5,787 bases of DNA from Candidatus Kuenenia stuttgartensis (GTDB taxonomy: Bacteria > Bacteroidota > Bacteroidia > Flavobacteriales_D > Crocinitomicaceae), in the NCBI GenBank assembly GCA_943326025.2, contig CALPRR020000160.1, forward strand, positions 1 to 5,787, in the 5' to 3' direction. A program made the translations under genes and the position numbers. A model generated the notes under the pieces. It was not told where the DNA came from. It searched no databases and saw nothing but the letters and a program-made list of their open reading frames with translations. Within the stretch, counting starts at the first letter, position 1; each line of letters opens with the position of its first letter. Positions 5,299 through 5,787 of the stretch are shown one piece after another.

Positions 5299-5461
5299 TT
5301 TTTAAAATTTTAAATTTGTTCCTACTCATTAGGCTTTTCAGTTTACGCCCCGTTTTTTAGAGTGGTTTCTAGTCTCCACTTTTGTTTGTCGATTTTACAA
5401 AATATTTTCTACTAACTATCAAAGTTGTCCTTTGGTGGTTCTCTAGTTTGTCCGCTATGTA
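5299..5461. other. Gene-free upstream region with spaced GTGGTT..CTAGT motifs
   Basis: This lies between the 94-residue lipoprotein start and the next dyad element. Apart from the leader at 5313-5371 it holds two related motifs, GTGGTTTCTAGTCT (5362-5375) and GTGGTTCTCTAGTTT (5435-5449), 73 bp apart. A small inverted pair AGTGG/CCACT (5361-5365 and 5376-5380) overlaps the first. These could be operator-like sites, but that is a guess. I see no gene. Confidence 0.35.
5313..5371 (-). promoter_or_regulatory. Conserved leader upstream of the 94-residue lipoprotein (copy 2)
   Basis: This stretch aligns with 664-729 upstream of the other small lipoprotein. Shared plus-strand words include AATTT, TCCTA, GGCTTTTC, AGTGG and GGTTTCTA, in the same order and at nearly the same distance from the start codon (15 and 14 nt). 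Conservation upstream of unrelated coding sequences suggests a shared promoter or 5' UTR that travelled with the genes. No TAnnTTTG box is seen. Confidence 0.45.
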
Positions 5462-5555
5462 TGTTTATCTTGCCCATAATGGTTTGGTGCTATGCGACAG
5501 CGGGCTAACAGGTACAGTACTTTTCGCCCGTTATTGCCTAACGCCTGTTATAAGA
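5462..5555 (-). repeat. Cassette-type dyad repeat downstream of the XRE antitoxin gene (copy 5)
   Basis: TAACAGG (5506-5512) and CCTGTTA (5544-5550) are perfect inverted arms, and CGGGC (5501-5505) pairs with GCCCG (5526-5530). The inner end on the gene strand, CCAAACCATTATGGGCAA, aligns with CCTAAATCGTTATGCCA of copy 3. The outer end has TTATAACAGG, like TTACAACA of copy 2. It includes GCCTAAC (5536-5542), which equals the classical attC R'' box, but no matching GTTRRRY partner is placed where attC needs it. A further ~80 bp up to the antitoxin stop hold nothing recognisable. Confidence 0.6.
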
Positions 5556-5635
5556 TGCCGCTTTCGGATATTACCTATAAAGTTTATGAATTATTTAGGT
5601 CGTATAGTTAGTTTTAATTGTCTAGTTAGATTGAT

Positions 5636-5787
5636 TTATCCAATACTTAATTTCAGTTGTCGTCCAAATCCTTCTCTGAAAATTCTCATTAAAGTTGAAA
5701 GGCGAATATCACTAGCATTATTTTCAATTCTAGAAATATAATTTTTAGTAGTACCACATTTAACAGCCAATTGTTCTTGAGTCATAC
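5636..5787 (-). CDS. XRE/HigA-like helix-turn-helix antitoxin, C-terminal part, 5' end outside window
   Basis: The frame runs from the right edge on the minus strand to TAA at 5636-5638, giving ~49-50 visible residues. They read MTQEQLAVKCGTTKNYISRI, then ENNASDIRLSTLMRI, then FREGFGRQLKLSIG. This is a Cro/C1-type HTH: helix 2 is in QEQLAVKCG, the recognition helix is in TTKNYISRIEN, and a following helix is LSTLMRI. The ending GFGRQLKLSI is typical of HigA-type antitoxins, which bind operator DNA and neutralise a HigB/RelE-like mRNA-cleaving toxin. The missing N-terminus is probably 40-60 residues, and the first visible Met is probably internal. In the reverse (toxin-first) HigBA order the toxin would lie beyond the right edge. 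A stand-alone XRE regulator is the alternative. The plus-strand frame covering this stretch has no recognisable features. Confidence 0.8.
   Translation of the reverse strand, partial: MTQEQLAVKCGTTKNYISRIENNASDIRLSTLMRIFREGFGRQLKLSIG

Noticed and set aside
5078..5305. Plus-strand frame over the 94-residue lipoprotein
   Set aside because: Antisense to a gene with a proper signal peptide and lipobox; no support of its own.
3208..5555. Calling the dyad elements true integron attC sites
   Set aside because: Their end boxes (GTTGTAA, GTTATGC, ATTATGG) do not match GTTRRRY and no integrase is in the window, so only an attC-like description is justified.
3208..5555. Reading the dyad repeats as a CRISPR array
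   Set aside because: The elements are few, long, divergent and separated by whole genes; there are no short identical repeats with regular spacers and no cas genes.
5382..5741. 119-codon plus-strand open frame at the right end
   Set aside because: It runs antisense through the clear XRE-type helix-turn-helix gene and across a dyad repeat, and its translation is a cysteine- and leucine-rich string with no recognisable domain.
5636..5787. XRE protein as controller (C protein) of the R-M system
   Set aside because: It lies more than 2.4 kb away behind three independent genes, and its C-terminus is HigA-like rather than C-protein-like.

Overview
The window is AT-rich and reads as a Bacteroidota chromosome (Flavobacteriia, Cytophagia or a relative). 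The evidence is the base composition, several small genes with lipoprotein signal peptides, a Fibrobacter-type major paralogous domain protein, a Bacteroidota-type -7 promoter box (TAnnTTTG), and an IS3-family element with a TGTCCTGAAATAAG-type end. Every complete gene lies on the minus strand; only the transposase tail at the left edge is on the plus strand.

Layout, left to right. Positions 1-198 hold the 3' end of an IS3-family insertion sequence: the transposase C-terminus and the right terminal repeat. A small cysteine-containing lipoprotein (210-650) follows. Positions 651-1093 carry no gene; they hold a leader sequence also found at 5313-5371, a cluster of IS21-end-like tandem motifs (755-843), and a partial copy of a dyad repeat (1028-1087). 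A two-gene type II restriction-modification operon comes next: a PD-(D/E)xK endonuclease that looks Bpu10I-like (1094-1963), preceded in transcription order by a DdeI-like cytosine-5 methyltransferase (1970-3145). Then come three single-gene units encoding a coiled-coil lipoprotein with a calcium-loop-like motif (3358-3972), a FISUMP lipoprotein (4183-4890) and a 94-residue lipoprotein (5014-5298). The right edge holds the C-terminal part of an XRE/HigA-like antitoxin (5636-5787, cut by the window end).

The most interesting signal lies between the genes. Downstream of every minus-strand gene from 1094 to the right edge is a dyad-symmetric element of about 60-165 bp. The elements share short motifs at both ends: YTAYARC-like just after the stop codon, and CTAGCC..AATC.GTT.T..GC..TT near the next gene. 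The order gene, dyad element, gene, dyad element, all in one orientation and with unrelated accessory cargo (restriction-modification, lipoproteins, antitoxin), looks like an integron-type or other cassette array. The end boxes do not fit the classical attC consensus and no integrase is visible, so this is an inference and the strongest candidate here for something undescribed. The R-M operon is bracketed by two elements of the same sub-type, which suggests that it moves as one unit.

The genes do not form one pathway. The methyltransferase and endonuclease act together; the lipoproteins and antitoxin are probably independent accessory cargo.
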